Source: Cryptomeria japonica (Eukaryota > Streptophyta > Pinopsida > Cupressales > Cupressaceae). From it: 64,000 bases of DNA. Each line of letters begins with the position of its first letter. Within the stretch, counting starts at the first letter, position 1. Shown here one piece after another: positions 20,901 to 32,344 of this stretch. Location of the stretch: NCBI RefSeq assembly GCF_030272615.1, contig NC_081412.1:139006747-139070746 (forward strand), in the 5' to 3' direction. A program made the position numbers and the translations under genes. Under the pieces are notes generated by a model. That model had not been told where the DNA came from, searched no databases, and saw only the letters and a list, made by a program, of their open reading frames with translations.

Positions 20901-22857
20901 ATGGCACATGGGCTCAAACTCTTTCTCACCAAGCCCTTATAAAGCAATTCTTGGACCTGCTTCTTGATCTCCTCATTTTGTTCAGGTATCATCTTGTATG
21001 TTGCCTTGTTTGGTAGACTTGCACCAGGAATGAGATCGATATGATGACTCGCATCATGGATGGGAGGCAAGGAATTAGGCAACTCCTTCATTACTATACC
21101 CTCATACTTGTAAAGTAGGGTTTGCATCTCCTTAGGGACTTCCTTGTTGTCATTATTTATTGCTTCTAAGATTGGTTTCCCCACAATGGCATATCCACAC
21201 TCCTCTTCCTCAAGACCCTTCATGAACTCCTCCTCCTTCGCCACCATCACACTAGGTCCTTCATGGACTGTACTCTCATCTTCCTTCAATGGGGTAAGGG
21301 CATAAGATACTCCCCCCTTCTTGATGACATAGACATTCTTTTTTCCATCATGTTGGGCCTCCCTGTCATATTGCCAAGGTTTGCCAAGTAGAATGTGGCA
21401 CACATCCATGGTAATGATATCACACAAAATTTTATCCTCATAAGCACCAATTTTGAACTCTACCCAAGACTGCTCATTGACAAGTACTCGCTGACCTTTA
21501 TTTAGTCAAGACACCTTATATGGTGTGGTATGAGGGATCCTCTTTAATCTTAACTTTACTACCATCTCTAAGGAAACAAGATTATCAGTGGAACCAGAAT
21601 CAATTACCACCTTACATACCTTTCCTTGTGCCTTACATGTGGTTCTAAACAAAGATTTTCTTTGTGGTGGTTCGTTGATGGTTGGGACTTTGATTAGTGT
21701 CCTCCTCATAAGCAAAGCTTCTCCAGTCTTAGGTGTTGCCTGCAATGAAGGTGAATTCACACTTTCTACCTCTTCCTCATGAACAATTTGTGTCCTCCTT
21801 TCTCCTCCATATGAGATTGTACTCGTTTTGTCCGGACATCTCCAAGAAGGGTGACCAACTTGGCCACATTGAAATCACTTCCTTGAGAACGTGTCTAATC
21901 CCCTTGCTTGGTTTCCAAATCTGCCTCTTGTGTTAGATCTCCTACCCCTGAATCCACCTCTTTGCTCATTGGTTTGTTCTTGCTGACCACTAGTCTCCCC
22001 TTGGTTCTTTTGGAATTGTGTCATGCCTCCCCCAAAGCTTCATCTTCCTCTATTATTCTTACCTCTACCACTAGCCTGTTGCTCTTTCCTCCTTTTAACC
22101 CTCTCTTTTTCTCTTGTGGCTAACTGAATACATTCCTCTACACTCCTAGGGGTAGTTAGGCTCAACTCATCTTGTATGTTATGTCTCAACCCATTTACAT
22201 ACCTTTCTATTTTCTCCACTTCATCTTCATGGTGCCCTGCCCTCAGACTCAATTTATGGAACTCCTATGTATATGTCATCACATCCATTTCTTTTTTCTT
22301 TAAGTTCGCCTCTTAAAAATTTGGACCTCATAATCACCTAGTAGAAATTGGGCCTTCACCTTTTCTACCATTCTATCCCAAGTGTTAATCTTGGGCTTTC
22401 CTCTTCTCATCCTATCTGACTAAGTGTAATTCCACCAAGTCAGTGTTGACCCCTTCAACTTAGTCTTGGTCAGCTTCACCTTTTGGTCTCCCAGAACCTC
22501 CCTAAAGTCAAAATAGTTATCAAGGGCATCTATCCAGTCTAGTACGTCCTCATTATCCATCTTGCCACCATATGTTGGCAAGTCCAATTTCATGTCAGAA
22601 TGGTCTCCTTTGATAGCCTTGAGCACCTTCATAAACTTTCTCTCTTCTAGCCCCAACTCTTCCTCTTGGGGTACGTTTTGGGGAGCTTCATTCCCCTCCT
22701 CGCCTACTCCTTCTTCCTTTGGGTCACTATCCACATTAGCAACCCCAGCTCTCCTCAAAGTTGCTTCGAGTGTTGCTATCCTAACCAACATACCATCTTG
22801 GTTCTCCTTGACTGACCTCACCTCTTTTGTGAGGACTGAACTTCCCTTGGGAGGCAT
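17960..22857 (-). pseudogene. Chromovirus gag-pol coding region (broken)
   Basis: Gag starts at 22857 (MPPKGSSVL), with a capsid-like block near 22620-22420 (DLPTYGGKMDNEDVLDWIDA) and a zinc knuckle near 21875-21820 (QCGQVGHPSWRCP). Protease has VIDSGSTDNLVS near 21600. Reverse transcriptase shows [34 protein letters not shown] and [11 protein letters not shown] between about 21060 and 20350. RNase H has ALPNFNKAFTIECDASGYAI near 20150. Integrase shows [20 protein letters not shown] near 19060, and the C-terminal part ends with a chromodomain-like stretch (YKEHLVKW) near 18020. Broken, with several breaks; not expected to be active. Confidence 0.9.
18638..18979 (+). mobile_element. TRIM (miniature LTR retrotransposon) nested in integrase
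   Basis: Two direct terminal repeats, 18638-18775 (138 bp) and 18844-18979 (136 bp), enclose only 68 bp. Just inside the left repeat lies TGGTATCAGAG (18778-18788), a primer site for initiator tRNA. Just before the right repeat lies the purine tract AGGAGGGGGAT (18833-18843). The unit is flanked by an exact 5 bp target duplication ATCCC (18633-18637 and 18980-18984). This is the full anatomy of a TRIM. It encodes nothing and must be mobilised by another element. It is opposite in orientation to the host Gypsy. Confidence 0.95.
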
Positions 22858-22949
22858 CTTGCCCTTCTCCTTCTATGCAATCACTATTTCTGCTCAAACT
22901 TCAAACACACAAAACTCCCAATCAGAACCTAATCTCTAATACTACTTGA

Positions 22950-23941
22950 TGCAAGACAGGGAGGGAGAATTAGTCTAATTGTTGTTAAAACCCTAGTTAC
23001 CCTAACTAACCAGATCATCATGTGAAAAACTTCTATAACTTCTTCCTCACAATGAATTAGAAACTCAAATCACTAGCAAATGGGAGGTAATTCAATGATC
23101 TATCCATACATATGATTGTCCAATGAATTTGAATCTATACAACACCATACAAGTGCAAAAAATAGAGTAATTTGCAGAAAAAATGAGCTTGCAATTAGTT
23201 GCCAATGATTTCAAATTTGAAAATTATGTTGCAAAATCAGATTTCAGAAATTCAAATTTTCAAAACTCACATCGTAGAATTTGTTTCCAACCATTGGCTT
23301 ATACAATTTATACCAAAATTTGCACTTTCTAGCAGTCACAACAGACCTTTGGGTTGCATGACTGTTCGACTCCCAAATCTTGAAAAATCAAATTTAGACA
23401 CTGTCATCGGAATAACAATCCCGAACTAACAAATCAATGCTGGACACCGATGTCGAAATAACAATCCTGAACCGAGGTCTTGATCACCCATCAGAATAAC
23501 TAATATAGATAGAGTAACCATTTTATGCAATTTCGGTAGAGTAAACTTACCCCGATGTCCCTATTTTGGTATAGCTATATCGAACAATGCATTTGGATGT
23601 CTATTGACATAGCCATCAAAAGTCGGCTAAACAGTATTTTCCAATCCCGATAGAGTAAACTATCCCGATGACAACAATGACACTTTATTGGGTTAACTAT
23701 CCCGATGACAATATTGACACTTTATCGGGTTAACTATCCTGATGACAACAATGACAACCTTAGAACAACTTTACAAACTTGCAAATTATGACTCCAAATT
23801 TGACATACCCATCTTAAAACATGAAATACCATTACAAATGGTCTCAATAGACCTTATTGAAACAAAATGACATGAACCCTAATTCCTAAGACTCAAACAC
23901 CTAATTGACATGATAATTAGACTCTAGGTGCTCCTGCACCA
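22950..23941 (-). repeat. 5' LTR of the chromovirus
   Basis: 992 bp partner of 16882-17890; both keep the same ends. Many single-base differences are visible between the two, so the insertion is not recent. Transcription would run leftwards from this LTR. Confidence 0.93.
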
Positions 23942-24903
23942 AATCTTGATATACCCCAACATTTTGTTTTGGGTAGGACATAGCCATGCTACTTCTATTA
24001 GGTTGAAAACCTAAAAGGTTAGCCTAATGGAGGCCATTGGTGAAAACACGCAAGGGAACCAAAGATTTGCAACATAAGAACATACACCAAGTAAGGATAT
24101 AGCAAGGAATATTTACCAAAATTCAAGTGTGGCAAGTACAACTAACCTACTATACATACAATTAAGGAGGGACATCTCCCTATGCTTAATCATGCACATA
24201 TCTTTACTACATGTATCCTTATGTATGTATGTATGTATGTATGTATGTATGTGCAATTTTATTATCTCCATAAATAGAATTAATATGTTCAATTCATTTT
24301 TTATTTGAAACATAATTATTTCTCCATACTAGTTTAATTATTCGTATGCATAATAGTTATAAACACATGTAAGATATAATAGAGAATGCAAAGAAACAAG
24401 ATGTGCTATTTTCTTTAGACATTAAGTATCTCAAATCGTATTTGATTTGGATAACATTATTTTATAGTCTTTGATGCCACAAGTTCTATTATTCTACATG
24501 GAGTAGTTAACTTTAACAATATTAAAGAAACCAAGAATGTTGTCTCTAATTAACTACTATTGAGATTTTACCATTGCTTACACACTCAAGTCAAATATTA
24601 TGCATATCTGTCCAATATATAACAATAACTGAAGTAGAGTAAAATCAATCAATATTATAATTTATATTTTGATAATCATAATACAATTACAACATCATCA
24701 TAGAAGTTCAACCATTATATTTAAGTTTAATTTAGTCATTTATTACATAAACAAATCTACATAACCTACCCAATATTCATTTAAATAAAAACAGTGAAAC
24801 TAAAAGAAGTAAATACTTGGACATAATTCTCTAAAATTTCTTAACTAAAAATAAATTAAAATATGATTAAATTTTACTTCAGCATTTTCAATACATAAAT
24901 TAG
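23942..24903. repeat. Direct duplication, first copy, right portion
   Basis: Aligns with 26364-27270 ('gtaggacatagccatgctacttc', 'gaatgttgtctctaatta', 'acataaattag'). It contains an (ATGT)n microsatellite at about 24220-24252 that is not expanded in the other copy, and lacks the 44 bp tandem expansion found there. Confidence 0.88.
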
Positions 24904-26015
24904 AATCTCTGCAACAGAGTCTACAAATAGGAACTGTAAAAAATCTAGTACCATCTTCTTTCAAGCATCGAAATCTAATACCATACCTCTCCTTGGGATA
25001 TTTATCCTCCCAAACAACTAGTGCGATGTTGCATTTGCATTATCGTTGATGTGTACACTAGTTTAGTCCTAATGGATACCCAAAAGTATCCTCTACACAT
25101 TCTCCCATGTATTTTTCATCTCTCTGATTAAGAGATGGAAGGTGCTCATCTCATGCTACCAACTCTGTCAATACTATCAGCATCACTCTTTGAGCTTGAA
25201 TGGCTAGCTTCCTCACGATATGGTCTAATCTAGTGGCCCATAATGTAAATAATGTCCTCGGCAATAACTTGAGTAACCCCAAATTTAAAGTCTCACCTAC
25301 TCCAAAACTTCCAACTTTGACAGTATGGAAAGAGGAGAATGAAGTGAACTGAGTTGAACAATTCAAGGTTATGGAGAGCGACTATAGAGAATGCAGTCAA
25401 TGGTTGACAGAAAGAAACTAGATATTTGAATACATCAGACTTTCATAAAGATTTGAAGTAAAGAAGTTTAAATACGTCAAACTTTTGTGAAGGCTTAAAT
25501 AAGGCACATAAAGTAGTCTGTTGAATTGGAAGCAGTTTTCATGAATTAAAAGGAAATGACTGCAAAGAAGAAAATTTTGTAAAATAATTGTACAAAACTT
25601 TAGTGCAGGTCACCCTCAGATTATCGCAATCAGCTGAGTCTTGTTCAGAATATCACATCAAGAGTAACTATTCCGCTTGTCAAGGATGTTAATGGGTCAG
25701 TCTCACCCATTTGTATGCTTCTTCACGTCAATTCAAGAGCCCAAAAACAATATAAAATTGAAGATGGCGTGTTTGAGGAGATATTATTGGCGTGTAGAAG
25801 GGGGCTGAGAAGGTAGAGTTAGGGTAACTCTTAATGAGATGAAATGAATATGGTAAGAATTTGTTGGAATATTAGTTTATATATATTAATTAGATATAAA
25901 TATTAATTAGTTTATATATATTTCATTTATTTTTCATATAAAATAATATATGATCAAAAATACAAAATCTGTAAATCATAATTGATTTTTATGCAATTTA
26001 TATTGGTTTGATCCT
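24904..26015. other. Spacer between the two duplicated copies
   Basis: About 1.1 kb without a recognised gene. A minus-strand 71-codon open frame at 25151-25366 has no recognisable domain. The part beyond 25860 is strongly AT-rich with repeated 'tatatattaattag'. If the flanking duplications were LTRs this would be their interior, but I see no primer site or purine tract at the right places. Confidence 0.4.
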
Positions 26016-27270
26016 GCTTTTTCTACAATGATTTCAATTTTTATCTTGGATTTCAAATAGTGACACCCTTTGACATATATTTTTATATGTTGATGAATTG
26101 CAATACATGTACACAAGAGTAAGAAGTAGACAAAGCACATTCATTTATGAAATGGATCCAAGACAAGCACAAATAGGTCTAATAATTAATATAGTACCAC
26201 CAATAAGATAAACATGATTTATGTCATGCACTAGAAACCTTTTAGATTAGTGAATTTTTTTTTACTCATATTAGAAGGAACATCTCTATGATCCAAACCA
26301 CAAGATCAAACCCTTAGGTTATGGTCCCTATTATGTGAAACTAGCAAAAATGCTTTTATTCTTGATATACTACAACATTTTTTTTGGTAGGACAAAGCCA
26401 TGCTACTTCTATTAGGTTGAAAACCTAAAATGATAGCCTAACCAAAGATTTGCAACATAGGAACATACATCCAAGTAGGGATATAGCAAAGAATATTTAC
26501 CAAAATTCAAGTGTGACAAGTACAACTAACCTACTATGCATACAATTATGGAGGGACATGTCCCTATACTTAATCATTCGCATATCGTTACTATATATAT
26601 ACTTATGTATTTATGTATATGCAATTTTATTTTCTACATAAATAGAATTAATATGTTCAATTCATTTTTTATTTGAAACAAAATTACTTTGCTATACTAG
26701 TTTAACTATTCTCATGCATAATAGTTATAAACAAATGTAAGATATAATAGAGAGTGCAAAGAAACAAGATATACTGTTGACTTTACCCATTAAGAATCTC
26801 AAATCATATTTGATTTGGATAAAATTATTTTATAGTATTTGATGCCACAAGTTCTATTATTCTACATGAAGTAGTTAACTTTAACAATACTAAAGAAACC
26901 AAGAATGTTGTCTCTAATTAATTACTATTGAGATTTTACCATTGCTTACACACTCAAGTCAAATATTATGCATACCTCCCAAATATATAACAATTGTTGA
27001 AGTAGTATAAAATCAATCAATATTATAATTCATATTTTGGTAATCATAATGCAATTACAACATAATCATAGAAGTTCCAACATTACATTTAAGTTTAATT
27101 TAGTCATTTATTCCACATTCAAATCTAAAGAGCCTACCCAATTTTCATTTAAATAAAAAGAGTGAAGCTAAAAGAACTAAATACTCAAACATAATTCTCT
27201 AAAATTTCTGAACTAAAAATAAATTGAAATATGATAAAATTTTACTTCAACATTTTCAATACATAAATTA
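26016..27270. repeat. Direct duplication, second copy (uninterrupted)
   Basis: This is the continuous homologue of 16523-16881 plus 23942-24903 and so preserves the site before the Gypsy insertion (around 26355-26365). The copies have diverged by many small substitutions and indels. Confidence 0.88.
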
Positions 27271-27435
27271 GAAAATGATAAATTTTCACATCAACATTTT
27301 CAAAACATAAATTAGAAAATGATAAATTTTCACATCAACATTTTCAAAACATAAATTAGAAAATGATAAATTTTCACATCAACATTTTCAAAACATAAAT
27401 TAGAAAATGATAAATTTTCACATCTACATTTCCAA
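27227..27435. repeat. 44 bp tandem repeat, about four and a half copies
   Basis: A unit beginning gaaaatgataaattttcaca and 44 bp long starts at 27271, 27315, 27359 and 27403, preceded by a diverged copy from about 27227. The copies are almost identical, in contrast to the single diverged copy in the partner duplication near 24860-24903, so the expansion is younger than the duplication. Confidence 0.95.
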
Positions 27436-27945
27436 TCGCCCTACTTTAACTTCAAAAAAACGAAAAAAAAAAAACTGAAAAAAATAAATTTTGATCAGAG
27501 TTCAAAACCAGGTAACCATCATAATTAGGTTTCAATGTGGGCCGGCATTACACGCTTCCAATTGTAGAATCATCTTCACGAGTGTTGACTTCTAAATAAT
27601 TTCAGACCCAATTGAACTTTACAGGAAATATCTAGTTCATTATTTGGTTGATTGAAGTTAACAAGATATTCTCTCAGATCCACATGTACGGCGACCGACA
27701 CACAAACACCTCAGAAGTCGGTGTTTTGGATTCTTTCAATTGATAATTAGCAAAGATACTCATACATTTGACTACAGAATAGCCCCCTTCATTACAGGGC
27801 TTTGACTTGGGAATTCATCTGATCGTCCTTAACTAGAGGACGTTTCAGTGGGGAATACATTTGATCCTTCTACTGGGTTTCGATTTCAACAATGTGAATT
27901 CCTCCAAAATTTGCTGGATATGCTCAGATAATAAAATTACAGACA

Positions 27946-30900
27946 TCAGTCTAATACATTATTGCTAAAAAGACGGAAACGGTTAGCATCAATGGCTATT
28001 TGGCGCACCGAGGAGAAGGCGCCCATTATTCCAACACCCGTGAAAATAACCATAATAGCGTTATTTATCCAGTAAGTTGAGGAAGTTGGAGCAGGCTTGA
28101 AGCTCTTGTAGTAGAGAAGCATGGGAAGAATGAAGTCCAGGGGAATAAAGCCAATTGCTCCTACCAGAGCATTTATATCTCCGAAAAATGGCAGCATGGC
28201 GGCAATCACTGAGCAAATTACTATATACACCGTTCTCAGAAACAACCTCGGAATTAAGTTCCGGGCTGCAAAAATTCCCTTCTTTACATCTGCTGATTTT
28301 TTCTCCATGATCTCGTAAGCTACTTGGGAATACACCTTATTTACATATTTGCTCACAGATCAGTTTCTGCTTTAAAGATGAAATCCAGAATTAAGGAGAA
28401 GTATGGTGAAATTGATTGTGTCTTACCAGTGCTATTGCGAAAAGCTGGAGGAGTACAAAAACAACAGAAAGGCCGAGCAACCATGTGGGAGCAAAGGCAG
28501 GGCCTTTATCTGGTAGCAGGCTCTGCAATATGTTAGACTGTGCAGTGTTGCCAAATGCCCAGTAGCCCGATACTGCCACACTGTAGCATGCCACAAGCAT
28601 TACTGCGTAGCACATACATAAGCCTTTGAACATCTTTCCTGTGGCCGGAGGAGCTACAGTGGCCTGCAAGAATTGCCATTTTTGACCATGAAGATTTTCT
28701 TTTGTTGACTATTTGTCAGTTCCATTTACAACAATGGAAATCGTGTTAAAAGAAAACTCCATTGTGACGGTCCAGGACAGTACTAGTCACGAAACTTAAT
28801 GATATTTAGATTATGAAATTTAATAAAAATATTGATAATTGAAAAAAACACGATAAAATTCAGAAAGTACACAACATAAATATAGACTGTAGTTCCAATA
28901 AATATCAATCTTATCATTCACCAAACCCAGATTTCAAAGAACAGAAATAAACCCCAATAAACAGAAATTTCAGTTTTAATAAAAGGTCAAAATGATCTGC
29001 AGGAAAATGACCTGAATTTCTGGGAGAATGCCATTGCCGAATACGGATCCGAGGATAGACATTGCGTTAAATGCTTTGAATACTCGCCCCATTTTCGAAC
29101 CTTTGAGCGAATAATCCCTTTGTGGGTGAGGGGGATGGTGGGAATAGCCTGCCCAGTATGAATCATCAGCAAATTGTTAGCCTTCTTTTGACAGAAGACT
29201 GAAATTGGGCAAAAGCTGTGTTACCTGCGTTTATACAGGCAATAACGACACAGAGTGTGTACCCCAAACTCAGCACCAGCGACCCCAAATTGATGTAGCG
29301 GAGGGAATGAAACGACGGTAGCTGAGAGAAGATTATTACTATCGCAGCTGCTATGGTTATAAAATGGTTCAATTTGAGGTGTCCTTGTGGATTCACATTT
29401 GAGTAGATGATCTGTACCAGGCACAATTACATGTCCAAATCATGGGGAAAAAAATCCTAAAACAGAGGCGAGCAGTGGGGTAGGCTTTAAGAAGGTAGTG
29501 TACCTCCATACAGTCGGCGCTGAGAAGGATGCAACCAACGCCCACTCCCATGTTAATTGTGGTCTGGATTGAGACCACCACATAAAAGATCCATCCAGAG
29601 CCTATGTAGACAGTTAATGACACATTTAAGCAGATTGCACACGGTGTTGATGTGGATTTTGGAGATAAGATACGAAATTACCAAGGACGTCTCTGGCGAG
29701 CTCTCTGAAGCGAATGTGGCGCCGGCCCTGCTTCTCGCAGTTATCAAGTACTTTGGACATGAGGAAATAACTGTAAAAAGTGACTGCTGCAGCGGTGGAG
29801 AGGGAGAAGAGCCCTAGCGCCCATCCCATGCCGCGGAAGGCGTAAGGTAGCGTCAGAATAGTTGGCCCCACGATCGCAGTCGTTAAATGAAATCCGGCGT
29901 GCCACCATGTCCCTAATTAATCTCTCCAATTAACACATTTCTTACAGAAATAGAAATAGAAATTATCAAATAGAATTGAGAAGTCTAACAGAATCGACAA
30001 AATTCGAATTATTATTGTCGAACTGTAATTCTCACAAGCACAATCAAGAAAGAATTTTTTGTAAATTTTAGACACAACAAAAATATAAATCTTCTGAAGG
30101 TTGCATTTTTATCAGGATCAATATGTCGAACTCTAATTCTCTGGAGTTTTGAAGCCCTTCCGACAGGCAATGTCCCTAATTAATATCTTTAAAATAGAAT
30201 TGAAGATATGTTAAAACAGAAATTGAAATTATCAAATAGAATTGAAAATAAATGTAACAGAATTGATAAAAATTCAAATTACTACTGTATAATGGAATTG
30301 AAGATAAGATTTAGCACAAGTAAGAGAGAATTATTTATTAAAATTTAAACACACAAAATACAAATCGATCGAAAGATTGCATTTTTTTCTCAGGATCAAT
30401 ATGTCGAACTGTGATTCTCTGGAGTTTTTAAGCCCTTCCGACAGGATATCCTTTCATCAAAGTTTAAATGTTGCATTGTAGGTTTTTAAAACCTAATGTT
30501 TCCTTTCACTAAGAGAATCGATTCTAACAAAGTGATATTTCTAACTTTCAATACATTTCTTACAGAAATAGTAATTGAAATTATTAAACAGAATCGAAGA
30601 AAAGATTAACCGAATTCATTAATTCAGATTATTATTATTATCGTATAAAGACGAAAGTTAGCACAAGCAAGAGAGAATTTTTATTAAAGTTCAAACAACA
30701 CAAAATACAAATCATTCTAAAGGTTGCATTTTCATCAGGATCAATATTTCGAACTGTAATTCTCTGGAGTTTTTAAGCCCTTCCAACAGGATATTCTTTC
30801 AACAGAGTTTAAATGTTCCATTGCAGGACTATAAAACCTATTCTTTCCTGTTACTAAGAGAATTGATTCTAACAAAGTGAAAATTCTAACTTTTAACAGA

Positions 30901-31063
30901 ATCCGCCAATTTATTTCCCTAAATTGACATGACAGGTGAAATGGCGAAGCCAAATATATATACCTTTGGACTGCAAGACAAATTCTGCACCGGCATCAAC
31001 GCTGGCCTCCGGCGGAGGCAGAACATCGCTCTGTGTGTGGCTCCGCCCATTCTCCACTGCCAT
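27946..31063 (-). CDS. GABA-transporter-like amino acid permease (AAAP family), seven exons
   Basis: Exons by splice consensus (all introns GT-AG): 31063-30964, 29912-29682, 29601-29504, 29411-29225, 29148-29012, 28663-28427 and 28335-27946. They sum to 1380 nt, i.e. 459 codons plus TGA, with consistent phases and no break. Family landmarks: [10 protein letters not shown] and [20 protein letters not shown] at the N-terminus, [16 protein letters not shown] in the middle, [28 protein letters not shown], then [25 protein letters not shown] and [14 protein letters not shown] at the end. About ten to eleven membrane helices are expected; the protein should be a plasma-membrane H+-coupled importer of GABA or related amino acids. 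From memory it is closest to Arabidopsis At5g41800 (probable GABA transporter 2). The start MAVENG is chosen by family length; an in-frame ATG 15 codons upstream (31108) is possible. Substrate is inferred. Confidence 0.93.
29921..30897. repeat. Three diverged tandem copies inside intron 1 of the permease gene
   Basis: A phrase of about 70 bp starting 'ggttgcatttttatcagg' and passing 'tctctggagttttgaagccc' occurs near 30097-30167, 30372-30443 and 30719-30790. The ~105 bp after the second and third also match each other ('gaatcgattctaacaaagtg'). The unit is about 280-345 bp. A copy of the intron's acceptor region ('tgtccctaattaat', real site 29908-29921) lies at about 30173-30186, so the duplication included the 3' splice region. 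Confidence 0.85.
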
Positions 31064-31755
31064 TTCAATGCAAATAATCAACCCTAACTTTCCCTGCAAA
31101 CTCCTCAATCCACAGACAAAGCAAAAAGCAGAAAATCACACAAATGTGGAAGGGACGGATTAGGTGAAAAAATTTCTAATAATTTTTCCCTACATATCCG
31201 GGCTTCCGCCTTTCATCACGCTAGCGCCTACATAAACCATTCCTCTTCGTTCTTGTTCACATCGAAAGCATTTGTTTTAAACCATAAGATATATAACAGC
31301 TTTGCTGTACTGACCGGACAAAGACCGTCAGACCTCGTCCATATCCGCAAGCGAAGCAGTTTGACAATTACTTCCTGTCTTAAAAAATAGAAGCCAGGGA
31401 TAATACAATACAATACTTGATACTAATTCTGCTAACGTGACGCCATGAAAGCGATTCCTGCATGTCAATGAAGATTTGACATTATAGCGATTCAACCCAG
31501 AGAGCTTGGAACGCATCCCAAAGAGGCAGAGGCCGGAGTGCTGATACAACAAATCTGCACGGTTTTTAAGTGATTTAAAAATAAAAAGAGCCTGCATTCG
31601 GCCTTATTTGGAGAGGAACAATATTTGTAATTGACATAAAATTATGGGTAGATGATTAAACAATAACCAGACAGCTATTTTAGGATTAAAATAGTTACAC
31701 ATTGTTTGGATTAATTTTATACGAATATATTGAAAAATGATATAATTTTGTATAA
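31064..31755. other. Upstream region of the permease gene
   Basis: The 5' untranslated leader and promoter should lie here, transcribed leftwards. The first ~540 bp is less AT-rich than the surroundings. I could not fix a TATA box or transcription start. From about 31610 the DNA becomes AT-rich intergenic sequence. Confidence 0.4.
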
Positions 31756-31760
31756 TTCAA

Positions 31761-31830
31761 TGGGCCCTTGGTCTATTGGTGAAGTTGAATGGCTCCAAAT
31801 GAGCCCATCAGGGATCAAGTCTTATATGCA
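31761..31830 (+). repeat. Candidate tRNA-derived SINE head
   Basis: 'ggcccttggtctattggtg' resembles a polymerase III A box in its tRNA context (TGGTCTATTGG), and 'gggatcaagtct' about 45 bp later resembles a B box (GGTTCAAGTCC type). The order and spacing fit a tRNA-like SINE head. It does not fold as a real tRNA by eye. A body and tail could not be defined; an AT-rich hairpin follows directly. Confidence 0.35.
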
Positions 31831-31985
31831 TGAAAAACAAAAAAATATTTTATTATTTTATAAAAAAATTATGTTATTTTTATTACAAAATTAGCACATT
31901 AATATTCTTAATAAATATATATAAAAACAAAAATAACATAATTTTTTTTAAAATAATAAAATATTTATTTGTTTTTCATGCATGT
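31827..31985. repeat. AT-rich inverted repeat (~55 bp arms)
   Basis: 'tgcatgaaaaacaaa' opens the left arm at about 31827 and its reverse complement closes the right arm at about 31985. The arms match over about 55 bp through 'ataaaaaaattatgttatt'-type sequence, separated by about 45 bp. The outer ends TGCATGAAAAAC could be terminal inverted repeats of a small foldback element, but no clear target duplication was found. Confidence 0.65.
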
Positions 31986-32103
31986 CACAAACACGTCAAA
32001 TAAAATGCTTACAATGACACCCACCCAGCTTTCTTATCGATGTCATTTTAATAACTACACATTGAATAGTTTAAAAACTAGCAATGGCACCTTGGTGTGT
32101 AAT

Positions 32104-32205
32104 GGGTACACCGAATAGATTTTGAAGGTCAATTAGGAAAAAAATTGGCCTTTTTTGCATACAATTGTGCAATACATGAGGTCAATTAGTAGGCCATTTA
32201 AAAAA
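32104..32205. repeat. Left copy of a direct repeat flanking the GA-rich block
   Basis: The phrase 'ttttttgcatacaattgtgcaatacatgagg' type followed by 'attagtagg' recurs at about 33478-33545 ('ttttttgcctacatttgtg', 'cacatgaggtttattagtag'). The two are about 1.35 kb apart and enclose the GA-rich tract. Confidence 0.6.
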
Positions 32206-32344
32206 TATTTTTGGTTCACTAAAGAAATTATAGCTTCATTTGAATCAACTATGAATCCACGTACGGGGATCAAAACATGACTGAAAAGAAAGCCTTTGAA
32301 TCAGGAAGATAATCAAACTCCATCACAAACAAGCTCATGTTAAA

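Larger units (their letters stand above)
16882..23941 (-). mobile_element. Ty3/Gypsy chromovirus, LTR to LTR, broken
   Basis: Bounded by two LTRs (16882-17890 and 22950-23941) with TG/CA ends. A degenerate initiator-tRNA-type primer site (TAGTATTAGAG) lies just inside the right-hand LTR on the minus strand. Internal order on the minus strand is gag, zinc knuckle, protease, reverse transcriptase, RNase H, integrase and a chromodomain-like tail, which is Gypsy order. Flanks read attcttga on the left and aatcttga on the right, a near duplication of the target. The related undisturbed site at about 26355-26365 reads straight through, confirming an insertion. Several breaks interrupt the coding region and a TRIM sits in the integrase. 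Clade assignment to a Reina-like chromovirus is from the integrase wording and is tentative. Confidence 0.92.

Noticed and set aside
25151-25366. 71-codon minus-strand frame in the spacer
   Set aside because: Considered as a host exon, but no family recognised and no splice context evident.
16523-27270. The 1.3 kb duplication as a pair of LTRs
   Set aside because: No primer site after the first copy and no purine tract before the second; boundaries lack TG/CA, so kept as an unexplained duplication.
27271-27435. CRISPR-like array
   Set aside because: The 44 bp units are contiguous with no unique spacers; a simple plant minisatellite.
31761-31830. A real tRNA gene
   Set aside because: A- and B-box-like words are present but no cloverleaf with paired acceptor ends can be drawn; kept only as a SINE-head candidate.
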